Below are positions 1 through 6,551 of a stretch of DNA of 14,250 nucleotides, piece by piece. Every line of letters starts with the position of its first letter. Position 1 is the stretch's first letter. Position numbers and translations under genes: made by a program. The notes beneath the pieces are model-generated. The model was not told where the DNA came from. It ran no database searches and was given only the letters and a program-made list of their open reading frames with translations. Origin of the DNA: Rhodoplanes sp049284695 (GTDB lineage: Bacteria; Pseudomonadota; Alphaproteobacteria; Rhizobiales; Xanthobacteraceae). The stretch lies in assembly GCA_049284695.1 (NCBI GenBank), contig JBAPYK010000389.1:1-14250 (forward strand), given 5' to 3'.

Positions 1-335
1 TCGGCGCGGGTTTCCTGAACAAAGCCGAGCAACGCGTTGAGCACGACGATCGCAAGGATGACGATCGCCTCGTAAGGCAGCGCGGTCTCGCGGGGCTCTT
101 GCAGCAGCCACTCAACAACCGAAATGACCGTGGCCACGAGCAGGATGATCACCAAGAAATTTGTGAATTGCTCGAGGAGGTGCCTCCACCAAGGGGTTGG
201 CGGCGTGCTCTTCAATTGATTTGGGCCAAATTGCGAAAGACGACGCTCCACTTCGGAGCTGCTAAGTCCGCGTGCGGCGTCGGACTTGAGATCCGAAAGA
301 ACGGCGTCGGCGCGATTACGGTAAGGCGACAGCAT
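1..335 (-). CDS. Cation-transporting P2-type ATPase, N-terminal fragment (cut by window edge)
   Basis: The reverse strand reads 111 codons beginning MLSPYRNRADAVLSDL and runs off the left edge. Residues about 5-40 match the cation-ATPase N-terminal domain, including GLSSSEVERRLSQFGPNQL. The basic-aromatic stretch PWWRHLLEQF leads into a first membrane segment (FLVIILLVATVISVVEWLL) and a second (YEAIVILAIVVLNALLGFVQE) that ends in the QE-x-RA element common in Ca2+-ATPase-like (PacL/PMR1) pumps. In this family ATP hydrolysis drives export of Ca2+ or a related cation across the inner membrane. The phosphorylation DKTGT motif and the ion-site helices lie outside the window, so the ion cannot be decided. 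ATG 335 was chosen because GGTGA lies 5 bases upstream and the N-terminus then has family-like length. GTG 344 in the same frame is an alternative. Confidence 0.85.
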   Translation of the reverse strand, partial: MLSPYRNRADAVLSDLKSDAARGLSSSEVERRLSQFGPNQLKSTPPTPWWRHLLEQFTNFLVIILLVATVISVVEWLLQEPRETALPYEAIVILAIVVLNALLGFVQETRA

Positions 336-732
336 GGCATTCACCCGTTTATCATCCCGCGAGGGCGCGCGGCGATGATAGGTCAGCAAGGCGGACAGAA
401 TCCACGCCCGCTTGCCGCAGCGATCGTACGAACATGCGGCCAAATGCTGCGCGAGTGTGGCAATGCGCCGGCTTAGCCATGCAGCACGCAATCTTGCGCG
501 ATACAAGAACCTGCTCGGATTTTCCAGCAATCGCCGCAAAACGTGCCTGCAAGTCTTGCGTCGGAACGGCTCTCGCGTTAATTTTCACCCGGCAATCGGA
601 TTTTGGCCGTTCCGGCCCGCTGAGCGTTGATGACGCGATCGCTTCGGATCTCCCCAAAACCCGGGTTGTTGCGCCAATTGCAGGCGACTGCAATTGTCGT
701 TCGTTTCGTCAGACTGAGCTAGGAGGCCGACG
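336..732. other. Intergenic region between the P2 ATPase and cspA; no convincing gene
   Basis: This stretch of about 400 bp separates two divergently read genes and should hold both promoters. The open frames in it, including a 113-residue one on the minus strand at 352-693, have no recognisable domain, are rich in Cys and Arg, and lack a good ribosome-binding site. Cold-shock genes often have long structured 5' leaders, so much of the right half may be untranslated leader. The only clear structure is the inverted repeat at 675-696. I see no well-matched -35/-10 pair. Confidence 0.5.
675..696. promoter_or_regulatory. Perfect 9-bp inverted repeat with GCGA loop upstream of cspA
   Basis: CAATTGCAG (675-683) is followed by GCGA (684-687) and CTGCAATTG (688-696), a perfect inverted repeat ending 36 bases before the cspA start. 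As RNA it would form a 9-bp stem closed by a GNRA-type tetraloop. No T-run follows, so it is not an intrinsic terminator. It could be a leader hairpin affecting cspA mRNA stability or translation, or a dimeric repressor site in DNA. The structure is seen directly; the role is inferred. Confidence 0.5.
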
Positions 733-936
733 ATGCAAAAAGGCACCGTCAAATGGTTCAACCCGACCAAGGGCTATGGGTTCATCCGGCCCTCGACCGG
801 CGAGAAGGACGTGTTTGTCCACATCTCGGCTGTCGAGCGCGCCGGTCTCAGCACCCTGAATGAAGGTCAGGTGGTCGAGTACGAACTCGTCACCAACCGC
901 GGCAAAACCTCCGCGGAGAACCTCAAGGTCGCGTAA
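733..936 (+). CDS. Cold-shock domain protein, CspA family
   Basis: This 67-residue protein is a single cold-shock (OB-fold) domain of normal family length. Such proteins bind single-stranded RNA and DNA and act as RNA chaperones in the cytoplasm. The nucleic-acid-binding motifs are intact: KGYGFI (residues 13-18, RNP1) and VFVHIS (27-32, RNP2), with the family start GTVKWFN at 4-10 and surface aromatics W8, F9, Y15, F17, F28 and H30. The start is fixed by a perfect AGGAGG at 721-726, six bases before the ATG. The gene appears monocistronic: an intrinsic terminator follows at 982-1009 and the next gene converges. The long upstream region and hairpin suggest leader-based control. The family is certain. 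Which paralogue it is, and whether it is cold-induced, cannot be told from sequence. Confidence 0.96.
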   Translation: MQKGTVKWFNPTKGYGFIRPSTGEKDVFVHISAVERAGLSTLNEGQVVEYELVTNRGKTSAENLKVA

Positions 937-981
937 TGCGACGAGCCGGTTTGCGCCGGCTTTGCGGGTGCTTGCCCGTAG

Positions 982-1009
982 CCCCCGGTTCCGACCGGGG
1001 GTTTTTTTT
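982..1009 (+). terminator. Intrinsic terminator after cspA
   Basis: CCCCCGGT (982-989) and ACCGGGGG (994-1001) form a perfect 8-bp GC-rich stem with a TCCG loop, followed directly by eight T (1002-1009). This is a textbook Rho-independent terminator for cspA. A smaller stem, AGCCGG/CCGGCT (944-949 and 956-961), precedes it just after the stop codon and may add protection to the 3' end. There is no T-run on the minus-strand side, so it should not terminate purN. Confidence 0.93.
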
Positions 1010-1061
1010 ATTGCGCAGTGTCAAGCGAACATGGTTGCGATCAGGCCGCCCCGCACGCGCT

Positions 1062-1715
1062 TCATGCGGACGGCGATATCAGCATTTCGGCGCGGTCGCC
1101 TGCACCGGCGACCTTGCAGCGTCCGTCAGCCACCGTGAGGCGGTCTTCGGCGAGCCAGCGCAAGGCGAGCGGATAGATGCGGTGTTCGGCGACGAGCACG
1201 CGCGCGGCGAGCGTATCGGGCGTGTCGTCGTCACGCACCGGGACCGCCGACTGGACGATGATGGGTCCGGAGTCCATCTCGGGAATGACGAAGTGAACCG
1301 ATGCGCCATGCACCTTCACTCCTGCCGCGAGGGCGCGCGCATGCGTATCGAGCCCTTTAAACGCGGGTAGCAGGGCAGGGTGGATGTTGATCATCCGGCC
1401 CTGCCAGCGCGAGACGAACCACGGCGTGAACAGGCGCATGAACCCGGCAAGGCAGATCACATCGATATGGCGTGAGGAGAGCTCGGCATCGAGCGCGCGC
1501 TCGAACGCCTCGCGATCCTTGCCGAACGCCTTGTGATCGACGACGAGCGTCGCGATTCTTGCAGCTTTCGCCCGCGCAAGCCCTGCGGCGTCCGGATGAT
1601 TGGAGACGACGAGCGCGATCTCGGCGGGATAGTCGGGATCCGCCGCCGCGGAGATCAGCGCCGCCATGTTGGATCCGCGGCCCGAGATCAGGATAGCGAC
1701 GCGCTTGCGCTGCAT
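1062..1715 (-). CDS. purN: Phosphoribosylglycinamide formyltransferase (GART, PurN)
   Basis: The 217-residue protein transfers the formyl group of 10-formyltetrahydrofolate to GAR in the third step of purine synthesis in the cytoplasm. The phosphate-binding loop GRGSN lies at residues 12-16. The catalytic triad is present: N110 and H112 in INIHPALLPAFKG, and D148 in HFVIPEMDSGPII, equivalent to N106, H108 and D144 of E. coli PurN. Length is normal for the family. The ATG is preceded by AGGAG (1722-1726, minus strand) six bases away, and this site lies in the 17-base gap after the purM stop, so purM and purN are an operon with purM first. A weak hairpin without a T-run spans the stop codon (1051-1069). 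Confidence 0.97.
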   Translation of the reverse strand: MQRKRVAILISGRGSNMAALISAAADPDYPAEIALVVSNHPDAAGLARAKAARIATLVVDHKAFGKDREAFERALDAELSSRHIDVICLAGFMRLFTPWFVSRWQGRMINIHPALLPAFKGLDTHARALAAGVKVHGASVHFVIPEMDSGPIIVQSAVPVRDDDTPDTLAARVLVAEHRIYPLALRWLAEDRLTVADGRCKVAGAGDRAEMLISPSA

Positions 1716-1732
1716 GGTCCTCTCCTCAGGCT

Positions 1733-2806
1733 TCAGGTCCCGAGGGCGACACGCCCGAAATAGGCGACTCGGTCGCTGGTCGCCTCGACCACCGCGCCGA
1801 GCGATACGACGCTGTGGCCGGCTTGCGCGAATGCCGCTTCAACTGCGCCCGCGCGGTCAGGAGCGGCGATCGCCACCATGCCGACGCCGCAGTTGAAAGT
1901 GCGTAGCATTTCCGTCTCGGCGACGCCGCCGGTCTGTGCGAGCCATTGAAACACCGGCAGGACCGGCACGCGCTCGAGGTCGATCCGCACGCCGAGCCCT
2001 TCCGGCAGAACGCGCGGGATATTTTCGGTGAGGCCGCCGCCGGTGATATGCGCGAGCGCTTTCACCGCGCCGGTCGCGCGGATCGCGGCAAGGCAGGCAT
2101 CGACATAGATCAAGGTCGGCGTGAGGAACGCGTGGCTAAGCGAGACCGAGGCGTCGAATGGCGCGGGATCGTCCCAACGCAGACCCTGCTGGGCCACGAT
2201 CCGGCGCACCAGCGAAAAGCCATTCGAATGGACGCCCGAGGACACGATACCGAGCACGGCATCGCCGGGGGCGACATCGGACCGGGGCAATAGCTTGTCG
2301 CGCTCGACCGCGCCGACGGCGAAGCCGGCAAGATCGTAGTCGCCCGGCGCGTAGACGCCCGGCATCTCTGCGGTCTCCCCGCCGATGAGCGCGCAATGGG
2401 CCTGCCGGCATCCCGCCGCCACCCCTGCGACGACGCTTGCCCCGACCTCCGGGTCAAGCTTGCCACAGGCGAAATAATCAAGAAAAAACAACGGCTCAGC
2501 CCCCTGCACGACAAGGTCGTTGACCGACATGGCGACGAGGTCGATGCCGATCGTGTCATGCTGACCGCTCTCGATCGCGATCTTTAGCTTGGTGCCGACC
2601 CCGTCGGTCGCGGCGACGAGAACCGGGTCCTTGAAGCCTGCGGCCTTGAGGTCAAACAGTCCCCCGAAGCCGCCGATTTCCACATTCGCGCCCGGCCGCG
2701 CCGTCGCCCGCACCAAGGGTTTTATCAGGTCGACCATTCTGTTGCCGGCATCGATGTCGACGCCAGCGTCCGCATAGCTCAAGCTCGATTGGATGCCTTC
2801 GCGCAT
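1733..2806 (-). CDS. purM: Phosphoribosylformylglycinamidine cyclo-ligase (AIR synthetase, PurM)
   Basis: The 357-residue protein closes the imidazole ring of FGAM with ATP to give AIR, the fifth step of purine synthesis. Family motifs appear in order: SYADAGVDIDAGN (10-22), the glycine-rich FGGLFDL (48-53), ATDGVGTK (66-73), SVNDLVVQGAEPLFFLDY (94-111), GGETAEMPG (142-150), then the C-terminal-domain SSGVHSNGFSLVR and HITGGGLTENIPR, and NCGVGM near the end. The protein is full length. It is the first gene of purMN. Its start lies 107 bases from the divergent phosphatidyltransferase start, so the two share a promoter region. The ribosome-binding site is weak. No PurR-type operator or purine-riboswitch fold was recognised. 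Confidence 0.97.
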   Translation of the reverse strand: MREGIQSSLSYADAGVDIDAGNRMVDLIKPLVRATARPGANVEIGGFGGLFDLKAAGFKDPVLVAATDGVGTKLKIAIESGQHDTIGIDLVAMSVNDLVVQGAEPLFFLDYFACGKLDPEVGASVVAGVAAGCRQAHCALIGGETAEMPGVYAPGDYDLAGFAVGAVERDKLLPRSDVAPGDAVLGIVSSGVHSNGFSLVRRIVAQQGLRWDDPAPFDASVSLSHAFLTPTLIYVDACLAAIRATGAVKALAHITGGGLTENIPRVLPEGLGVRIDLERVPVLPVFQWLAQTGGVAETEMLRTFNCGVGMVAIAAPDRAGAVEAAFAQAGHSVVSLGAVVEATSDRVAYFGRVALGT

Positions 2807-2913
2807 GGATGACGGCCCGGTTGGAGGGCGGAAATGGGAGCTAGCGCGACAATCCTGATCGCAATATCAGAAGGTGTCTTGTCTAGCGCGATGTGAGGTC
2901 GACTGATTGCAGT
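2807..2913. promoter_or_regulatory. Divergent promoter region purM / phosphatidyltransferase with a 9-bp direct repeat
   Basis: The region must drive purMN to the left and the lipid gene to the right. CTAGCGCGA occurs twice in direct orientation, at 2841-2849 and 2883-2891, 42 bp apart (about four helical turns). Between them CTGAT (2855-2859) and ATCAG (2866-2870) form an inverted repeat with a 6-bp centre. These could be binding sites for a shared regulator. No promoter hexamers match well enough to call. Confidence 0.35.
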
Positions 2914-3483
2914 ATGGGTGAGCCAGGGCCAACATTTAACCTCCCCAACCTTATCACGATCGGGCGCATAATGCTTGTCCCCGCTCTCGTGTGGGCGATC
3001 GCTGCGGGCGAGCCGGAGGTCGCGTTCGCACTTTTTCTCGTCGCCGGCGTCAGCGACGCCGTGGACGGCTTCCTCGCCAAACGGTTCGGCATGTCCACCA
3101 AGTTTGGCGCTTTCCTCGATCCCTTGGCGGACAAGGCGCTCATCATCTCGGTTTTCGTTGGGCTCGGGATTGCTGGAGCGATCCCGCTATGGCTGGTCGT
3201 CATCGTGGTCTCCCGTGATATCCTGATCATCGGGGCGGTGACCCTGGCGCTGCTGGTCGGCAAACCGGTCAAAATACGGCCGCTGTACGTGTCCAAGCTC
3301 AATACGGTGGCGCAGATCGTGTTCGCCAGCGTCGTCCTCGGCTCGCTCGCCTTTGCTTTCGACCCAGGTTTGCTGAAGACCGTCCTGATGGTCTTGGTTG
3401 CGACGCTTACTCTCGTGTCGGTCGGGTTCTATACGCGGGAATGGATTCGTCACATGAACGCGCAGGAGCACGAGTTCGGCTGA
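2914..3483 (+). CDS. CDP-alcohol phosphatidyltransferase family protein (PgsA / cardiolipin-synthase-like)
   Basis: This 189-residue integral membrane enzyme belongs to the CDP-alcohol phosphotransferase family, which joins a phosphatidyl group from CDP-diacylglycerol to a small alcohol in the inner membrane. The signature is D48-x2-D51-G52-x2-A55-K56-x8-G65-x3-D69-x3-D73, with all four metal-binding aspartates. The usual Arg of the AR pair is Lys (K56). About five to six hydrophobic segments are visible (near 18-31, 36-47, 75-92, 93-113, 134-149 and 155-172). An LPN-x-IT-x-GR start resembles PgsA and bacterial cardiolipin synthases, so glycerol-phosphate or phosphatidylglycerol is the likely acceptor, but the substrate is not proven. 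ATG 2914 was chosen because the conserved region begins just after it. GTG 2893 is an alternative, and neither has a good ribosome-binding site. Its TGA overlaps the next ATG. Confidence 0.88.
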   Translation: MGEPGPTFNLPNLITIGRIMLVPALVWAIAAGEPEVAFALFLVAGVSDAVDGFLAKRFGMSTKFGAFLDPLADKALIISVFVGLGIAGAIPLWLVVIVVSRDILIIGAVTLALLVGKPVKIRPLYVSKLNTVAQIVFASVVLGSLAFAFDPGLLKTVLMVLVATLTLVSVGFYTREWIRHMNAQEHEFG

Positions 3484-4181
3484 TGGGCGCGGGGGCGCGA
3501 GAGCCGGTGCAGCTGACCCTTGCGCTCAGCCATCCCGAGAGCTTGGCGCGTGAGGATTTCGTAGCGGGACCGTCCAACGCCGCAGCGCTCGGCATGGTCG
3601 AACGCTGGCCCGATTGGCCGGCGCGGATGCTCGCGCTGGTGGGACCGCGCGGCTCGGGCAAGAGCCATCTCGCGGCGATTTGGGCGACGCGCGCCGGGGC
3701 GCGGACGATCGCGGCGAGCACGCTCGACGAAGCCGCGGCGCCGGCTGCGCTTGCGAGCGGGGCCGTCGTGGTGGAGGACGTCGCCGCAGGCGCAGTGAAT
3801 GAGCGGGCCTTGTTTCACCTCCTCAATATCGCGCACGAGGAGCAAGGCTTTGTCCTACTGACGGCGCAGAGCGCGCCGGCCGGCTGGACACTGCAGCTCG
3901 CCGATCTCGCGTCGCGCCTGCGCGCCGTTCCTGTCGTCACCGTCGGGCCGCCGGACGAAACGCTGTTCCGCACGGTTCTGGTCAAGCTGTTCGCCGATCG
4001 CCAACTGACGGTCGACGAGGCATTGCTCGTCTACCTCGAACGCCGGGTCGAACGCTCCCTCGTCGTCGCGCAGGCGATCGTCACCGCGCTCGATCGCGAA
4101 GGGCTGCGGCAGCAGCGCCCGGTGACGCGGGCGCTCGCGGCGGAAATCCTGGACGCGCAGGACGGCGTTGTCCGCGGCTAG
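3483..4181 (+). CDS. hdaA: HdaA-like DnaA-homologous ATPase (regulatory inactivation of DnaA)
   Basis: The 232-residue protein resembles the AAA+ domain of DnaA without its DNA-binding domain, as in Hda/HdaA, which acts with the DNA-bound sliding clamp to trigger ATP hydrolysis on DnaA after initiation. QLTLAL (10-15) near the N-terminus fits a clamp-binding motif. Walker A is GPRGSGKS (54-61). Walker B is VVVED (95-99), with E where DnaA has the first D. LADLASRLRAVPVV (139-152) is the sensor/arginine-finger region, and the lid has RRVERS (187-192) at the sensor II position. The start is set by TGATG overlap with the lipid gene stop, and starting here puts the clamp motif near the N-terminus. 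An in-frame ATG at 3441 would only add residues encoded inside the upstream gene. The overlap implies translational coupling. Confidence 0.85.
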   Translation: MGAGAREPVQLTLALSHPESLAREDFVAGPSNAAALGMVERWPDWPARMLALVGPRGSGKSHLAAIWATRAGARTIAASTLDEAAAPAALASGAVVVEDVAAGAVNERALFHLLNIAHEEQGFVLLTAQSAPAGWTLQLADLASRLRAVPVVTVGPPDETLFRTVLVKLFADRQLTVDEALLVYLERRVERSLVVAQAIVTALDREGLRQQRPVTRALAAEILDAQDGVVRG

Positions 4182-4244
4182 CCGCTGCCCAGGCCGGTTC
4201 GCGCAGCGCGTTCCGACCCCCGCTGGAACGGACGGCGGCTTCGG

Positions 4245-4262
4245 GCGTCATGCGGCGGTCAT
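4245..4262 (+). promoter_or_regulatory. Candidate Pho box (PhoB-type site) upstream of ppk
   Basis: GCGTCAT (4245-4251), GCGG (4252-4255) and CGGTCAT (4256-4262) make two 7-mers with an 11-bp period, matching the Pho-box layout CTGTCAT-N4-CTGTCAT at 11 of 14 positions, with GTCAT intact in both halves. It ends 72 bases before the ppk ATG. Polyphosphate genes are PhoB-controlled in several proteobacteria. An imperfect stem CGTTCC/GGAACG (4209-4230) lies just upstream. Binding and the promoter itself are inferred. Confidence 0.42.
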
Positions 4263-4334
4263 GGTTCGCGGCAGTGATTCGCGATAAGCTCTCCGATTGC
4301 TGGGGCCGAATCCATCCAGGCCTTAAAGGTAAAC

Positions 4335-6551
4335 ATGATGGCCGATCGCAAACTGTCTGTTCTTTCAATTGAACCAGCGGAGCCTGTTGAGCCGGTTGCC
4401 CCGCTGACCGAACAGCCTGAGTCGCCAATCAGAACCAGCCCGGAACGTTTTTTCAACCGCGAGTTGTCCTGGCTTCAGTTCAACCGACGCGTTCTGGAGG
4501 AAGCGGAAAATGCGAACCACCCGCTCTTGGAGCGCGTGAAGTTCCTCTCCATTTCCGCCAACAATCTCGATGAATTTTTCATGGTGCGGGTCGCCGGCTA
4601 TATCGGCCAGGTCGAGGCTGGAGTGGCCACGAAAAGCCCGGACGGACTAACCCCGGGCGAACAGCTTGCGCGCATCAACGAGGCGGTCGCCGCGCTTGCA
4701 TTCGACCAGCAGCAGCGCTGGCGAGAGCTGAAGACGGATTTGGCCGAGGCCAATATCGTTTTCATCGAAGCCGAATCCGTCAAGAAGGCCGACAGGCAGT
4801 GGCTCGAAGAGTATTTCCTGCATCGGATTTTTCCGGTGTTGACGCCGCTCGCGATCGATCCCGCGCATCCGTTTCCTTTCATTCCGAATTTCAGCTTCTC
4901 GCTCGCCCTTCAGCTCGCCCGCATGCATGACGGGCGCCCGCTGAACGCGCTCATCCGCGTGCCTCCCAAGGTGGAGCGCTTCATTCGGTTGCCCGGGGAA
5001 GGCGGCGTCATACGGCTGATCACGCTCGAACAGGTGATCGCCTTGTTCGTTCCGCGGCTTTTTCCCGGTTATTCGGTCAAGGGGCAGGGCGGCTTCCGCG
5101 TGCTGCGCGATTCGGAAGTCGAAATCGAAGAAGAAGCCGAGGACCTTGTGCGGCTGTACGAAACGGCGCTGAAGCAGCGCCGGCGCGGCTCGGTGATTCG
5201 GCTCGAAGTCGAGGCTGCGATGCCGCCCGAACTGCGGCGCTTCGTTCAACGCGAACTCGCCGTCGAAGACAACGAAGTCTTCATGGTCGAAGGCGCGCTT
5301 GCGCTTGCCGAGCTCTCGCAGCTTTCCTCGCTCAATCGTCGCGACCTCGAATGGAAGCCGTATAAGCCGCGATTTCCCGAGCGCATTCGCGACCACGCCG
5401 GCGATTGTTTTGCCGCGATCCGCCAGAAAGACCTCATCGTCCACCATCCTTACGAGTCGTTCGACGTTGTCGTGCAGTTCCTGCAGCAGGCGGCGCGCGA
5501 TCCGGACGTAGTTGCGATCAAACAAACGCTCTATCGCACCTCGAACGATAGTCCGATCGTGCAGACGCTTGCCGAAGCCGCCGAGCTGGGCAAGTCGGTC
5601 ACGGCGGTGGTCGAGCTGAAGGCGCGCTTCGACGAAGAGGCGAACATCCGGTGGGCGCGCGATCTGGAGCGCGCCGGCGCCCAGGTCGTCTACGGGTTCT
5701 TCGAGCTGAAGACTCACGCCAAGCTGTCCCTCGTGGTGCGCCGCGAGGGCGGGTCGCCCCTGTCCTATGTTCATACCGGCACCGGCAATTATCACCCGGT
5801 GACCGCCCGCGTTTACACGGATCTGTCGTTCTTCACCGCAGACCCGGCGATTGCTCGCGACGTCGCCCGCATTTTCAATTTCATCACCGGCTATGCCGAG
5901 CCCGCCGGGCTCGAACGCATGGCCGTGTCGCCGGTCGATTTGCGCGCGCGCATCCTCGAACACATCGCCCAGGAGATCGCCCATGCCGGCGCCGGCCGAC
6001 CGGCGGCGATCTGGATGAAGATGAATTCGCTGGTCGATCCCGGGATCGTCGATGCGCTCTATGAGGCGTCCCAGGCGGGGGTTCCAATCGATCTCGTGGT
6101 GCGCGGCATCTGCTGCCTGCGCCCGGGCGTCGCCGGTTTGTCTGAGAATATCCGGGTCAAGTCGATCGTCGGGCGGTTTCTCGAACACAGCCGCATCTAT
6201 TGCTTCGGCGGCGGCCATGGGCTGCCGCACCCCAAGGCGTATGTCTACGTTTCGTCGGCCGATATGATGCCGCGCAATCTCGACCGCCGCGTCGAGGCGC
6301 TCTGTCCGATCCTCAATCCGACCGTGCACCAGCAGGTGCTCGATCAGATCATGATCGCCAATCTCAAGGACAATCAGCAGAGTTGGACGCTCTTGTCGAC
6401 GGGAGAGTGGACGCGTATCAAGGTCGCCGCGGGCGAGGAGCCGTTCAATGCGCACAAGTATTTCATGACCAATCCAAGCCTGTCCGGCCGTGGAAAATCG
6501 CTCAAGGAATCGTCCCCCCGCAGCCTCACGCGGCGGGGAGAACGTGGCTAG
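4335..6551 (+). CDS. ppk: Polyphosphate kinase 1
   Basis: The 738-residue enzyme polymerises the ATP gamma-phosphate into polyphosphate, reversibly, and is usually membrane-associated. The N-terminal domain opens with FFNRELSWLQFNRRVLEEA (39-57) and NNLDEFFMVRVAG (76-88). The phospholipase-D-like catalytic halves follow: THAKLSLV with H461 (equivalent to the autophosphorylated H435 of E. coli) and VHTGTGNYHPVTARVYTD (479-496), then LEHSRIYCFGGG with H618 (equivalent to H592). The start has AAAGG five bases upstream. A tail of about 20 residues after 714 (SLSGRG...SLTRRGERG) is low-complexity, has no family counterpart that I recall, and is encoded by a palindromic stretch that also carries the ppx ribosome-binding site. 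The stop overlaps ppx by 8 bases. A Pho-box-like site lies upstream. Confidence 0.97.
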   Translation: MMADRKLSVLSIEPAEPVEPVAPLTEQPESPIRTSPERFFNRELSWLQFNRRVLEEAENANHPLLERVKFLSISANNLDEFFMVRVAGYIGQVEAGVATKSPDGLTPGEQLARINEAVAALAFDQQQRWRELKTDLAEANIVFIEAESVKKADRQWLEEYFLHRIFPVLTPLAIDPAHPFPFIPNFSFSLALQLARMHDGRPLNALIRVPPKVERFIRLPGEGGVIRLITLEQVIALFVPRLFPGYSVKGQGGFRVLRDSEVEIEEEAEDLVRLYETALKQRRRGSVIRLEVEAAMPPELRRFVQRELAVEDNEVFMVEGALALAELSQLSSLNRRDLEWKPYKPRFPERIRDHAGDCFAAIRQKDLIVHHPYESFDVVVQFLQQAARDPDVVAIKQTLYRTSNDSPIVQTLAEAAELGKSVTAVVELKARFDEEANIRWARDLERAGAQVVYGFFELKTHAKLSLVVRREGGSPLSYVHTGTGNYHPVTARVYTDLSFFTADPAIARDVARIFNFITGYAEPAGLERMAVSPVDLRARILEHIAQEIAHAGAGRPAAIWMKMNSLVDPGIVDALYEASQAGVPIDLVVRGICCLRPGVAGLSENIRVKSIVGRFLEHSRIYCFGGGHGLPHPKAYVYVSSADMMPRNLDRRVEALCPILNPTVHQQVLDQIMIANLKDNQQSWTLLSTGEWTRIKVAAGEEPFNAHKYFMTNPSLSGRGKSLKESSPRSLTRRGERG
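6513..6540 (+). promoter_or_regulatory. Hairpin sequestering the ppx ribosome-binding site within the ppk 3' end
   Basis: TCCCCCCGC (6513-6521) pairs with GCGG plus CGGGGA (6530-6539) to give a 9-bp stem with one bulged C (6534) and an 8-base loop. The 3' arm holds GGGGAG (6535-6540), the ribosome-binding site of ppx three bases before its GTG (6544). Ribosomes finishing ppk would melt the stem and free the site. No T-run follows, so it is not a terminator. The pairing is read directly; coupling is inferred. Confidence 0.5.

Noticed and set aside
352..693. A 113-codon minus-strand frame in the gap before cspA
   Set aside because: No domain, no ribosome-binding site, unusual composition, and it overlaps the ATPase upstream region and the inverted repeat.
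1051..1069. CCGCACG/CATGCGG hairpin as a purN terminator
   Set aside because: The stem includes a wobble pair and is not followed by a T-run on the minus strand.
2855..2870. CTGAT-N6-ATCAG as an FNR/FixK-type anaerobox
   Set aside because: The FNR/FixK site is TTGAT-N4-ATCAA. Here the centre is 6 bp and the outer bases differ.
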